This document shows, one piece after another, positions 1-10,171 of a stretch of 64,000 nucleotides of DNA. Under the pieces are notes generated by a model, which made no database searches, was not told the origin of the DNA, and worked only from the letters and a program-made list of their open reading frames with translations. The position numbers were made by a program, and so were the translations under genes. This DNA comes from Anodontia alba (Eukaryota > Mollusca > Bivalvia > Lucinida > Lucinidae). Numbering within the stretch: the first letter of the stretch is position 1; every line of letters begins with the position of its first letter. Location of the stretch: contig OZ024828.1 of NCBI GenBank assembly GCA_964016985.1, forward strand, positions 4,179,701 to 4,243,700. The letters are read 5' to 3'.

Positions 1-354
1 ACTAAATAAAATAGTAGTTCAGGCTAAAATCGCTTGCTTTAATCAAAGCACCACTTACAACTGCAGCAGCAGAATATTTTCATAGAAAATAAGTCCTGAC
101 ATTTCAAGCAAAATAATTCACATGAAATGTCAATACTTATTTTTTTTATTATAAATGTAAAAAAATTAGAATGTTGTCTACTAAAAGGTTTGCTTGGCGT
201 TTTTGGAGTAAGTTGGAGATCCTTCCCTTTATAAAAGCACTGTTTAATCTCATCCCTAGAAGGGTCAATTGGGGTCAAGATCCTATCAACCCCGTCAGTT
301 AAGATACTCACACTTTTCCAGGACATGCTTAGTCCTCTATTCAGTTAATCAGGC

Positions 355-592
355 CCCGAGGTTATAAAAAAAATTTTCATGCTCAACTGAGCTGAGCATG
401 AAATTTGTCATGCTAATGAATCTCAAATAACTAACTATTGCAAATTCTTTCTTGCTAAACATAGCTGAGCATGAAATTTTCTCTGCTAATAAATATGAAA
501 ATGCAAACTATTGTTGGCATTTTCATATTTATTAGCAGAGAAAATTTCATGCTCAGCTGAGTTGAGCATGAAAAACATTTTATAACCTAGTG
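355..592. mobile_element. foldback (hairpin) element inside SINE
   Basis: It begins 'aggttataaaa' and ends 'ttttataacct' (inverted ends). Inside is a perfect 41-bp inverted repeat, 464-504 against 517-557, with a 12-nt loop at 505-516, and an outer imperfect arm around 'catgctcaactgag'. The interrupted SINE resumes right after it with a shared 'cag'. It carries no coding capacity, so it would be non-autonomous. Confidence 0.65.
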
Positions 593-605
593 GCCAGTAC
601 TTGTG

Positions 606-779
606 CACATACAATGTACTTCCATCAGTAACTAACAACTGCAACTGGGGTGACTGACCGCCACACATACAATGTACTTACATCAGTAACTAACAGCTGC
701 AACTGGGGTGACTGACCGCCGCACATACAATGTACTTACATCAGTAACTAACAATTGCAATTGGGGTGATTGACTGCAG
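606..779. repeat. 58-bp tandem repeat, three copies
   Basis: Units start at about 606, 664 and 722 ('cacatacaatgtactt'), giving a 58-bp period. Copies 1 and 2 are nearly identical and copy 3 is more diverged. The unit derives from the SINE body ('gtgcacat... actaacaactgc... gactgacc'), so this is a local expansion inside one SINE copy. Confidence 0.85.
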
Positions 780-983
780 AAACGATTTTATGATCACTCT
801 CCATGAAAGTTAGTGGCGATGCTGGGATTTAAACTTGTGACCCTGCATTTGCAATCAGATGCATTATAGCTTGCTCTGTGGAGTCCAGGGTTTTCCCTGA
901 CTCACATTTTGGAAGTTTTACCCCCCGAGTCTTGTTCCAGACTCTCAAAAATTAGAGGCACGAGTCCTTAACGATGCATATTG

Positions 984-1222
984 AGGGTTGAGCACAAGAC
1001 TATAGTAACTCAAACATATTTTTGAAACCCTTGTTTAGGGGCAACTTGGACCCCTTTGTAAACAATGCAAATTTAGGTGCCATTGCTCATACGAGCAATG
1101 GCACCTAAATTTTCATTGTTTACAGAAGGAAATGTTGTAATCTTCATAACACCTTCATGGTGAGGAGATTAGGTTTGGGGAAAAACAACCATCTGACTTA
1201 CGCCAGTCTTGCGCTCAACCCT
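984..1222. mobile_element. MITE with inverted ends and central hairpin
   Basis: Terminal inverted repeat 'agggttgagcacaagact' at 984-1001 pairs with 1205-1222 with one mismatch. A long central hairpin occupies 1058-1123 with arms of about 31 bp and a loop at 'atac'. No ORF of note. The superfamily is not clear because no convincing TSD was found. Confidence 0.6.
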
Positions 1223-1317
1223 CTATATATAATCAATCAATAATTAATTAATTAATTTTATTTATCTGCAGCTTCGTATTTTAATTTATTTGTGATCCAG
1301 AGGGCAAGAATTATGAG

Positions 1318-2496
1318 GGTGTGTCAATAAATAACCAGCCTATCCCATTTCCGATGGACCAAGACAGTCACGATTTTCATGCTTTGTTTCAATATATGTT
1401 TTATACATGGGTACAAAATTGCACGCATATCAAGTCATTCTTTAATAAGATATTGAGTGTCAAACATGGCTAGTGATGCAAAGGCATGCTTTTCATCTAA
1501 AGTTGAGTACTGTGCTGTAATTCGGTACTTGTTTTTAAAACGTAAAACAGGCAAGGAAATACATGGCGAGTTCGCTGATGTTTATGGGTCTTCTGCACCA
1601 TCTTATGCTCAGGTTAAATTCTGGGTAGGGGAATTCAAACGCGGTAGAACATCTTTAGAAGATGAAGCCAGGTCTGGACGCCCACTGGATGCCACCGATG
1701 AAGAAATGTGTAAGAAAGTTCGGGATCTGGTATACTCTGATAGGCGAATTCAGGTGGAAGAAATAGCGCAGACATTAGGCATTTCACATGGTAGTGTTTC
1801 AACAATCTTACATGATCATTTAGGTATGCGCAAGCTAACAGCCCATTGAGTCCCCAAAGCCCTTAGCGATGAGCAAATGGCAATCAGAGCATCAGTATGC
1901 AGCGCCTTGTTGAAGGTTTTAGGTCAAAAAGGTGATTTTCTTTTGCATCTGGTGACTGTAGATGAGACTTGGGTTCATTATTATAAGCCAGAGAATAAAG
2001 ATCAGAGTCATCAGTGGGTAGGGCTTGGGTCGCCGAGGCCAAAGAAATTCAAGACGCAACCATCTGCTGGCAAGGTGATGGCCACAGTATTTTGGGACGC
2101 AAAAGGCGTTATTATGTTGGACTTTTTACCCAAGAGAAGTACAATTACTGGAGTGTACTGTGCAAACTTGTTAGACCAGCTGAGAACCGCCATCCGTGAA
2201 AAACACCAAGGTAAATTCTCTAAACGTGTTTTGCTGCAACAGGACAACGCGAGAGTCCACACTTGCAAAGTTGCAATGGATGCTGTCGAGCGAAACGGGT
2301 ATGAATTAATACCACATCCTGCCTATTCGCCTGATCTAGCTCCTAGCGTCTTCCTCCTATTACGAGACTTGAAAAAGGATATCCATGGACTTCATTTCCG
2401 GTCTGATGAAGAAGTTGTGATGGCAGTTGAGGAGTGGGTCAATGAAAAGGACCCTGACTTTTTCAGTTCTGGGCTGATGGCACTTGAACACTGTTG
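1318..2496 (+). mobile_element. mariner element, 3' truncated
   Basis: The element seems to begin at 'gtgtcaataaataaccagcc' (about 1321), which looks like a mariner terminal repeat. A matching inverted copy is not seen downstream. The right side stops inside the transposase near 2494, where sequence matching a DIRS gag on the other strand begins. Either the 3' end was lost or the two elements were joined by a rearrangement. Confidence 0.6.
1457..2494 (+). pseudogene. mariner (Tc1/mariner) transposase pseudogene
   Basis: One reading frame from 1457 encodes a DNA-transposon cut-and-paste transposase. Residues 1-110 resemble the paired helix-turn-helix (HTH_48-like) DNA-binding part, including 'EDEARSGRP' and 'GISHGSVSTIL'. 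The catalytic part shows 'VTVDETWVHYY' (Asp codon 1961-1963), 'QQDNARVHT' (Asp codon 2243-2245) and 'YSPDLAPSV'. The last motif should end in Asp at codon 2348-2350, 35 codons after the second Asp (DD34D), but is Val (GTC for GAC). A TGA at 1847-1849 stands where the family has the Trp of a 'RWVPK' motif. The frame runs on into foreign sequence and stops at 2554. With an internal stop, a lost catalytic residue and a missing C-terminus this copy cannot be active. Confidence 0.93.
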
Positions 2497-3943
2497 GTCT
2501 AATAGATTTGGTCAGCTGTCTAGGTTTTTTAAAAGATCCCATAGCCGAGAATGATTGTTTTTGTTGTTGGATGTTAACATTAGTAGCGGAAGAAACTAAA
2601 AATCTCTGTTGTTGTGCTTCGAAATTAGACTTTGCTACTTCCTATAGTTGTCTAGAATTTATTGGAGTATTTCTCAGTTCTTGACTGGAATTGTCCAACA
2701 ATCGTTTCCATGAGGTTATAGCTGCGTCACCTCTAGCCTGAAACAACTCTATGGCCAAAATAGTTGATATGGCTGTAGCATGTTTTATACTCGTAGATTT
2801 GGCCACTGCTTCCAAGAGTCTGGACAAGGCATTCACTGACATGGACTCTTGTTGGAGGCAGAGATAAGCTGCTGAAGAGAATAAATCAGCGTGTGTGTTA
2901 ATCGCCACTTATTTACGAGCTTTCTTCTCCCATAATTCTAAATTCCTAACTGGAATGGAATATCTTTCTTTACTAGACGTGTCTAGTTGTGAAGCATCCA
3001 ATTCCAGTTGAGAAGCATTACCCATTGGAAAATACTGGGTTTGGGCTTTTATAGTAACTAATTTTTGAAGACATGTCAGTCTTTACCGAAGTTTTACAAA
3101 TTATATCTACCTTGGATAAACTTGGTAGTATTTTCCACAAGTTTTGACTGAGAAATAACTAATAATGGAATAGCATGTGACTCTATTAACCCATTGTAGT
3201 TGGGATACCCGTAAAAGGATAACTGGCAAACAGTGCAGACCCAAATCAGACGCCGCAGAATGCGGTGTATGATCAGGGTCTCAACTGTTTGCAAATAGTT
3301 TAGCCATTTTTCTCTAGGAATATGTAGATCTTATAGCCGTACATACCTAAAATTGAAATTGGACTCTTCCAATATATTGTGTGGGAGAGTCTATTCAGTA
3401 TACAATCCGTTAATTGTTCTATTCTTGATAATGGTTTAACAAGAGTGTGTTCTTCCGAGGTCTCAGACACATCTCCTGTGGCAAAAGTCTAAAAACTTCA
3501 TTAATTGCCTTGTCAAAGGACCAGGCTTCAGTATCCGAATCAGAACCTGAATCCTTTGACATTTGTTGCACCACGTTATCGGAATGTATGTTTGGTGTCT
3601 GATCAATGGTTCCAACAGGTTGCACCGTAGATTGTTCCTCTACAACCTGAGGAGATTGTCTTCTTCTTTTATGTACCATAATCATTCATGGATTGTAGTG
3701 AAGAAGAAGAAGATGAGCCTGTCTTCTTCTCCTCTTATGTGAGTGTCTGGACCTCTTTGATTTCTTACTTCTCTTATGAGCAGAGAAAGAGGAAGATTTA
3801 GAAGATCTGTATCTTCTCCTCTTCTTAGATTTATGTTCTGGCTTAGGCTGATCTCTCCATTTCTGCCTAGTGTGAGTTGTTTGCCTATTAGGGGATTCCC
3901 AAGTGTTAGCCGTCGCTTTGATGACTACACTGAGATCCGACAT
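2497..3943 (-). pseudogene. DIRS-type retrotransposon gag-like pseudogene
   Basis: Three open stretches on the minus strand (3943-3686, 3685-3419, 2908-2642) lie in the same frame, separated by stops, and coding-like sequence continues to about 2500 ('FKKPRQLTKSIRP' sense). The N-terminal part is very basic and Ser/Arg-rich. Then come an acidic 'DSGSDSDTEAW' and 'AINEVFRLLP', an alpha-helical middle, and a Gln-rich C-terminal part ('SSATNVNIQQQKQ'). From memory this pattern fits the gag-like ORF1 of molluscan DIRS elements. A hairpin repeat has inserted at 3226-3292. The end abuts the broken mariner. The assignment is by resemblance; no reverse transcriptase is adjacent. Confidence 0.6.
3226..3292. 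repeat. short hairpin repeat within gag remnant
   Basis: An imperfect palindrome of about 67 bp running from 'gcaaacagtgcagacc' to 'gggtctcaactgtttgc'. The same hairpin type recurs at about 39243-39310 and around the SINE at 39512-39821, and resembles the core of the MITE at 38833-39049. Confidence 0.6.
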
Positions 3944-4208
3944 GACACTTAAGTCTGGTTACAGTGGAAGTAATATCCTTTGAGAAATTCTTAAGGACCC
4001 CTTAATTCCAGAAAAGGGAGTCCCTCATACCCTCAGTTTAAAACCGTGAGGGAAACCCTGATTTTTATAAATGCCTATACTTACTTCTACTAATTTATAA
4101 CCCAGCTTCTTCAAGTGTTCTCTTCTGAATTTATAGTAGACTCTAGTTTTTATACTGCTCGCCTCTGAATTGATTGTCTCCACAACAACTCTGTAATTAA
4201 ATTATATC
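3944..4208. other. non-coding stretch, possible DIRS leader
   Basis: No ORF or recognised repeat here. It lies directly upstream of the gag-like ORF on the minus strand and contains a small hairpin ('ccctcagtttaaaaccgtgaggg' region, about 4030-4052), so it could be the 5' leader of the DIRS remnant. That is inference only. Confidence 0.3.
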
Positions 4209-4778
4209 ACACATTACGAAACATGCCTATTCAAATATATTGAAAATTTCACCTCCAAAAACTGAAAATTTTCAGATAAAAATTCTAATATTTTTCATAT
4301 TTCTGCTCAAAAAATAGATTGTAGGTACTAGTTAGAATCCATTCAGTGAGGCAGTTCTAATGAGTACCAACAATCTATGTTTTTGAGCAGAAATAAGAAA
4401 AACTGGTGTTTGTAAAACACTATATGGTAACTCTAAAATGGGAGATAATTTGGAAGAAAAAAAATACGGGTCACCTATTTTTTCATGAGGAATCCATACA
4501 TGTATGTGAAATTTCAAAACATTAGCATACATGATTCTAAACTTATGCAATGCACAATAAAGCAACATTAAAATGGCCAAAAATGCAAAGGACCATAACT
4601 CCAACAACATTTGATTTAATTGGAAATTTAATCAGGTGATCTCCTCCTCAGTCCCAATCACTATACCAAATTCTTCTCCTCTGTCCCAATCAGTATACAA
4701 AATATCAAGGCTCTAGCTCGAGTACTTTTTGAGATCTCTTGCCACCGAGATTTCAATGTTATTTTATTAAAAGGGAAA

Positions 4779-6135
4779 TCTATACTACTAAAAGAACGAA
4801 TTAGCCTCAAAAACTAGAAAACGGTAAAAGCCTGGCGCGGTTGGTTGGTTTTAATTAATAACGATATTGTTCTTATTGATAAATTTTATATTTAATTTCC
4901 GGAATTTAAATGAGTTTTCCATTTTTTTGTGGGGAAACAGACAATACTTTATTCAAATTCTCCCAAAGAAGCTTCTCGAATTTACCACCTATAAACAGAT
5001 TACGTGCACATTGTAAATAAATCGGACGTCATCTAAGCATAGACGGGTGCGTATTTATATGACTGAACGTTCGGTATTCCCCGTGTGGCGTAATGGTCAA
5101 TTTGTACATTGCAGCGATGCTTCTGTAAACGACAAAGGTATGAACCGAATGAAAGAGCAAAGTTCGAGAACGTAATGGCATACGTAATTAAGAATATTTT
5201 TTTTTCGGGAAAATTCATTTATTTCAAACTGCATAGAAAAATCTGCCCAATAAATATTTCAATTTTGGTCAGTTATTACTGTCCTCTGTGGTCAATATAG
5301 GCTAATTGTTGTATAAGCAGGTTACGTCGTACTCACTCTTTGAACCATCTCAAACACCGCTGGGTCAGTCCGAACCCAAATTGATCACCATCGGGTTAGA
5401 ACTATTGAGGTGCGACTGTAATTGGACCCAGTGGAAGCTCTGAATATAAGAGCTGTCGCATGACAAAATCAACAAAATGACCTGCGTACCACGCGCAGTG
5501 ACCCGTGCATCTGCCCAGTCTGATCCGTCTTCACTGTCTGAACGTAAAAACCTCGGACCTTTAGCAACCCATCGAGTGCGCAGCCAGACTGGTGAAACGG
5601 TGAATATCCATGTTAATCTGACTTTCCCCTGGGCGCCAAGTCATTTTGTTGGGTTTGTCATGCGCTGGCTCATATGGTTAAACCGTCCGAAATCAGTAGG
5701 CCGATTACCTACGAATTAACCGGCGCTGTGGTTAAGTTGCTAGAACGTCCGCCTTGCTTTCCGGAGATTGTGTGCTCGATCCGCTGCCAGTTCATACCAA
5801 AGAATTTAAACATGGTATTACTGCAGCTCTCTTTCGCTTGGCGATCAGCATTGAGCAAACTGAAATGACCGGCCTGGTATAACGTGACTGGGTGGAATGT
5901 TACGTTATGTGTCTGGCGCGGGATATTTTAGCGAGGCAGCACTGTAAAGTGAATATTGATCTCCCTGTCATATAAAGACATCGTCGCGATATGACTAAAG
6001 GATCATGACGTTGAACACAGATAGAATTAAATAATGATAATAAAATAACCTTCGAACTTTTTTTTTTCAGTTTTCAATCTGTTCGACGAATCAAAATATA
6101 ATATAATACCCGCGCTTGCACGGGCCCTTTTCTAG
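4779..6135 (+). mobile_element. non-autonomous Helitron (1357 bp)
   Basis: It begins with 'TCTATACTACTAAAAG' (4779) and ends with 'CTAG' (6132-6135), preceded 7 nt earlier by a GC-rich hairpin (CCCGCGC 6109-6115, loop TT, GCACGGG 6118-6124, one mismatch). The host is A on the left and T on the right, as expected for Helitron A|T insertion without target duplication. The empty site is visible nearby: 'agggaaataactctaaaatggg' at about 6438-6459 equals the two flanks joined. No Rep/helicase ORF is present, so it would depend on a helper. Its interior has coding-like sequence of different composition. Confidence 0.88.
5330..5990 (+). other. captured coding-like segment inside Helitron
   Basis: This segment is visibly richer in G+C than its surroundings and gives protein-like translations in shifting plus-strand frames: 'SLFEPSQTPLGQSEPKL' near 5337, an ORF at 5477-5719 ('SSLSERKNLGPLATHRV'), and, in another frame, 'VLDPLPVHTKEFKHGITAAL' near 5775 followed by 'RDWVECYVMCLARDILARQH' near 5884. 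Stops and frame changes interrupt it. I do not recognise the protein. Its position in the Helitron interior suggests a captured gene fragment; the composition would also fit a bacterial or viral source, or sequence contamination in the element's history. Confidence 0.45.
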
Positions 6136-6785
6136 TAACTCTAAAATGGGCAATAATTCAGAAAAAAAAATATGGGTCACCTATTTTTTCATGAGGAATC
6201 CATATACAAAATTTCAAAACATTAGCATACATGATTCTAAGCTGATGCTATGCACAATAAAGCAACAACATTAAATGGCCAAAAATTGCAAAGGGCTATA
6301 ACTCCAACAAAATTTCATTGGTTGAAAATTTAATCAGGTGATCTCCATAGTCCCAATCAGTATACCAAATATCAAGGCTCTAGCTCAAATACTTTTTGAG
6401 ATATCTTGCTAGCGAGTTTTCAATGTTATTTTACTAGAAGGGAAATAACTCTAAAATGGGAGATAATTCGGATAAGAAAAAAAATATGGGTCAGCAATTC
6501 TTTCATGAGGAATCCATATATGAAATTTCACATCAGCAAACATGGTTCTCATCTTATGCTATTCACAAGAAAGCCTGATAAAAAAAGAATGAACAAAGGA
6601 ATGAATGAACAAATAAATGAACAAACAAATGAACAAACGAACAAACGGACAAACCAGAAGCAATATGCCCCTCAACTCTGAAAAAGTTGGGGGCATAATA
6701 ATGTATAACCCTGTAAACCCCTGTTTTACTGTATAAAAGTGGGGTTTAAGGGGGTCAAAATTATAAAGGTATGATTTGGTGATGA

Positions 6786-7091
6786 TCTCCAGTATAGAGG
6801 GATATCAAGTAAGTATTTTTCTTATTTCTTCACTGAAATATATGTTGTTGGTACTCATCAGAAGTGCCTTAGCAAGGTGCTTCTAGTGCATACCCATTAC
6901 AAATATTTTTTCGGAGAATATTATTCTTACTGCTCAACAAATATATGTGTTGAGGGTACTCATTAAAAGCATCTTGCCAGCATCCACAACATAAATTTTC
7001 ATGGAGAAATAAGAAAACAACACTTTTTTGTTGAAAAAAAAAAAAAAAAGCTCTATCTGGAGCTATGTTAGAACATGAAACAATATAGGGA
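6786..7091. repeat. degenerate hairpin repeat related to element P
   Basis: Contains diverged versions of the element-P hairpin ('tgttggtactcatcagaagtgc' near 6845 and 'gagggtactcattaaaagc' near 6952), a poly-A run at 7034-7049, and no coding sequence. Confidence 0.45.
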
Positions 7092-7376
7092 TCAAACATG
7101 CATTATGAAAACACCCCTAATCAATTATACTGAAAATTTCACCATCAAAAACTGAAAGTTTTCAGATAAAAATTCTGATTTTTTTTTATTTCTGCTCAAA
7201 AACATAGGTTGTTGGTACTCGTTAGAACCACCTCAGCGAGGCAGTTCTAATGAGTATCCACAATCTAAGTTTTTGAGCAGAAATAAGAAAATAATGTATA
7301 TCTCTGTAAACCCCAGTTTTACTATATAAAAGTGGGGTTTTATGGGGTCAAAATTATACAGGTATGTTTTCGTGAT
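7092..7376. mobile_element. foldback element P, uninterrupted copy
   Basis: It runs from 'cattatgaaaacacccctaa' to 'acaggtatgttttcgtgatg'; the ends are inverted copies of each other. The centre is a long imperfect palindrome around 'ggtactcgttagaacc / ggcagttctaatgagt' (about 7210-7255), flanked by 'tttctgctcaaaaac' and 'gtttttgagcagaaa'. It serves as the reference for the split copy at 4209-6785. Confidence 0.75.
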
Positions 7377-7492
7377 GGTTTTTCATGCATTAACATTCGC
7401 CAGGTCCCGAGGGAGGTGTTGAAAACCGAGGCTGGAGGCTGCAGTTTTACCTCTCTAGGGACCTGTCAAATGTTAATGCATTGAAAAACCAT
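7377..7492. repeat. inverted-repeat element
   Basis: 'tttttcatgcattaacatt' at about 7379-7397 is inverted at 'aatgttaatgcattgaaaaa' (about 7470-7489), with 'aggtccc / gggacct' inside. Further 'gttaatgca' hairpin sequence occurs at 7690-7775, so a larger MITE to about 7800 is possible. Confidence 0.5.
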
Positions 7493-7861
7493 GTTACATC
7501 GCTATTATTGCATAAAATTTGAAAACATGTACTGCATTTCGCGTTATTTCTTGCACTATTTTGTTTCGCCTATTCACCAATCTCGCGAACACAATTTCAT
7601 GGACTATGCTCATTCCAGGGCCGGACAGTACACATCTCGTAACGACAGCAAATCTGTGGCCCAGGTATGATCATATTGAAAGTTGCGTTGCCGTGCATTA
7701 ACAGCGCGTGAACTGCCTTGTTAATACACGGCTTTTTGCCGGTTAATGCACTGCTGTTAATAACGTGCGACATTGCTTTTTATGCAACAATTATTCTATC
7801 ACCCTGCTGTAGGTGAAATTATCAATGAGTTAACATTTCCATGACCCTTTACTCATTCCAG

Positions 7862-7985
7862 GAGACAAGCAGAATGAATACACTTTCATGCTAAGCAACT
7901 CTGAAAATTATGTTTTCCTCCATTCTGATGAATGGTTCTACTCAAAAAGTAACGAATTTGCTCCCCTTGAGAGAAAATTCTTTCG
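7862..7985 (+). CDS. candidate internal exon, unknown protein
   Basis: A good acceptor ('ttactcattccag|GA') and donor ('TTTCG|GTGAGC') bracket 124 nt. Read with two leading bases completing a codon (phase-1 entry), the whole stretch is open and protein-like: '...EYTFMLSNSENYVFLHSDEW...' to '...APLERKFFR', leaving in phase 2. The other two frames contain stops. It lies in a short non-repetitive island (about 7800-8040) between a MITE and a HINE-like array. I do not recognise the family, and no second plus-strand exon that fits its phase was found in the window. It could be a remnant of a gene fragment. Confidence 0.42.
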
Positions 7986-8039
7986 GTGAGCCAAAAGCTA
8001 ACAGGAAGTCATAAAAGTTGTCTCCCTTGTAAAATTAAA

Positions 8040-8736
8040 ACATAGAGAGTGCTCAGAAGGTCACAAATACCCTTGGCCAGCTCCATTTCTTAACTATACA
8101 GCTCCATTTCTTAACTATAAAATATGTTAAAGTCAATGACAATTGTATAAGGCAAAAATCAATGGAAGAGTGAAATATACGTGATTGATCCATATATAGT
8201 TTACAAGGTCAGTCTCTGAGTGACACTGAGTTATCATCCCAAGTATAACTTTTCTGGAGTAAATAGTCTTCAAGACATGAAGCAAAATTTCTGGACCATA
8301 AAATATAGGTCACTGACCTATATAAACTTGAGAGTCAATCTGATGGTCACACTGATCCAATATACCAACTATGATGTTAATCCATTAAATAATCTAGAAG
8401 ATATTAAGCAAAATCACTAGACCATGAAAGACAGGTCATGCTGATTTAAATTTACTTTGAGGTCAAAGTTTGGGTTACACTGTATCATTATATGTTAATA
8501 TGACACTAAGGCATCAAATAATGGGAGATACTAGGGCAAGTACCCAGAGGGTCACAAATACCCACCGGCCAGCACCATTTCTGAATTATAAAATATTTTA
8601 AAGATAATGACAATGATATAAGGCAAAATCAATGGACCATGAAATAAAGGTCACTGACCCACATAATATAGTTTACAATGCCAGTCTCTGAGTGACACTG
8701 ATCTATCATTCCAAGTACAACTCTTCTGGAGTAAAT
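8040..8736 (+). repeat. HINE-like family K array (left part)
   Basis: Starts near 'agagagtgctcagaaggtcacaaa' and contains monomers with 'accatgaaatataggtcac' and 'ttaatccattaaataatc'. A second start-like motif ('actagggcaagtacccagagg') occurs at 8532. The array is cut at 'ggagtaaata' (8736) and resumes at about 10586 with 'gtctccaagacatgaagc', so 8737-10585 is an insertion. Confidence 0.6.
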
Positions 8737-9157
8737 ACCATAAAAATCCACTTATAAGACGGAGATTTTTTTACGCAAAAATGACTCAGAAAATTAAGAC
8801 CCATCTTATAAACAAGGTCTTCGGCCATATCAGTATTTTCGGCAAAGTCCGATAGTGCCACGTGGTCATGGAAAATGCTGATCATCGAAGCCGGTAGAAA
8901 GCTATAATGAAGTTTACCTTCGAAACCTCTTCCGTTCCCTTGACAGAAATTTACTAATCCAGACTAATTAAAATCATAATAGGTTCCAGAATGTTATCCA
9001 TCCCCGTAGATTCAACACTAAAACATAAATATTTATTGAAAAGATATTTTTTTTTTCCTTACACCGGAAATAATCACACAATATTGTTAATAATTTAAAC
9101 TTTGTTGCTTGTTTCACTTTCATTTCTTTCTCGTTACACCTGGTTCGTAACAGAAAT

Positions 9158-9175
9158 TGGGGGCTCGTCTGGGAT
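9158..9175 (+). promoter_or_regulatory. retrotransposon primer binding site (tRNA-Pro type)
   Basis: TGGGGGCTCGTCTGGGAT matches the tRNA-Pro-complementary primer binding site known from retroelements at 17 of 18 positions, and lies 5 nt after an LTR-like terminal CA. This is where minus-strand reverse transcription would have been primed. Confidence 0.8.
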
Positions 9176-9273
9176 CGAACATTTTCTTAAGCTAAAACAA
9201 GTTTGAGCTTAAAAAAAAAAAAAAATAAATAAATAAATAAATGAATAAATTAATATATATATATATATATATA

Positions 9274-10162
9274 TTTATCACATGACCGTCATGTTATTCA
9301 GTGAAATAACCCATGTCATAAAAATCATATAACCACACATGTTATAACACCTGCAAGGCTTCCCTTGGTTTGCCTAATGACCCTCATTAATATTCGTATT
9401 ACACCGCTTATTGATAGCAACCAAGATGGTGTCCGCGTTTGCCGATACAACTTTTACTTTTGAAAAAGATCCTGCCTTCAGTTTAGAGATGATTTTGAGA
9501 TGAACCATAAATGTCAGACCGATGGAGGGAGAAGACACAAAACAATCACAATGTGAATAACACGATTACCAGAAATATTCATGGTGGTAAAAATTCGATG
9601 TTTTCCCACAACATATTTGGAGGCACTCCCAACATTGATATCCTCAAACCGTCAATGAAAAAAAATTTCACCTCCTCCAAAAAACATTGGAAGATGACAT
9701 GACTCAGATAGTCAATAAATGTGTCAAATTAAAATCTAAACTACAGTTAAATGTTTTATAGTTTTGAAATCTGTCGTTTACTTGAGCGTGTCAACCACGA
9801 CATAAAACTATATTGATCAAGGTCAGTGATGACAGCTGACTGTGGGGGATTTCCCTACTCATTCTCAGTGACGTATTGACTCGCTAAATGACGTTGTTCA
9901 AAGGAATATTTAGTTTTGAATTGATTTATTCAAATGAAATATTTAATGGCTCAAATAAAAATCATCATTATTTCCTTCAGTTTGACCAAGTAATAAATGG
10001 CATATATATCTTGTTTCTAGTTATTTTCGGTACTTATGCGAACTATTTTTGTTGCATAGTACTATTGAATTCTTGGTAGTGAGTTGTTCTGCTTAGCTAT
10101 GGAAAGCCGTTATTTTTAAAAATAAATTTTGTGCATTTTTTGTCATCGGAAGGGCCATGTGA
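9274..10162. mobile_element. MITE-like element with TTTATCACATG ends
   Basis: 'tttatcacatgaccgtcatg' (about 9275) and its inverted form 'ggccatgtgataaa' (about 10152-10165) bound the segment. It contains a short ORF (9511-9702) and a coding-like run 'MVSAFADTTFTFEKDPAF' (from 9425) that I cannot assign. An AT-rich microsatellite precedes it. The superfamily is not determined. Confidence 0.5.
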
Positions 10163-10171
10163 TAAACAGAA

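Larger units (their letters stand above)
250..890 (-). repeat. degenerate tRNA-headed SINE, interrupted
   Basis: Parts of this stretch follow, in order, the SINE that is intact at 19704-20011: the tail and body at about 255-355 (including 'gcttagtcctct' and 'agttaatcag'), the body again from 593, and a degenerate tRNA-like head near 810-890 with a box-B-like 'aagtttaaatcc' on the minus strand. It is broken by a foldback insertion (355-592) and enlarged by a 58-bp triplication (606-779). The minus-strand ORF at 39-326 partly reads through the SINE tail and is not supported as a gene. Confidence 0.6.
4401..6702 (+). mobile_element. HINE-like family A copy, split by Helitron
   Basis: It starts at 'aactggtgtttgtaaaacac' and ends at 'aaagttgggggcataata', matching the ends of the intact copies at 15600-18150 and 51459-54307. 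The first few bases of the usual 5' end are missing. Near the 3' end there is a run of 'gaacaaa' repeats in place of the (ACGG)n tract. A Helitron sits between 4778 and 6136. No coding capacity. Confidence 0.7.
4209..6785. mobile_element. foldback element P, split by nested insertions
   Basis: The left part (4209-4400) starts 'acgaaacatgcctattcaaa' and holds the hairpin with 'gagcagaaataagaaaa'. The right part (6703-6785) continues 'taatgtataaccctgtaaacc ... gtggggtttaag'. Joined, they match the uninterrupted copies at 7092-7376 and 54758-55041. The break falls exactly where a HINE-like element (4401-6702) has inserted, so this is the outermost layer of a three-level nest. Confidence 0.75.

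Noticed and set aside
7619..7664. Exon bounded by 'gctcattccag' and 'CAG|GTATGA'
   Set aside because: Its open phases do not connect to the exon candidate at 7862, and it lies within inverted-repeat element sequence.
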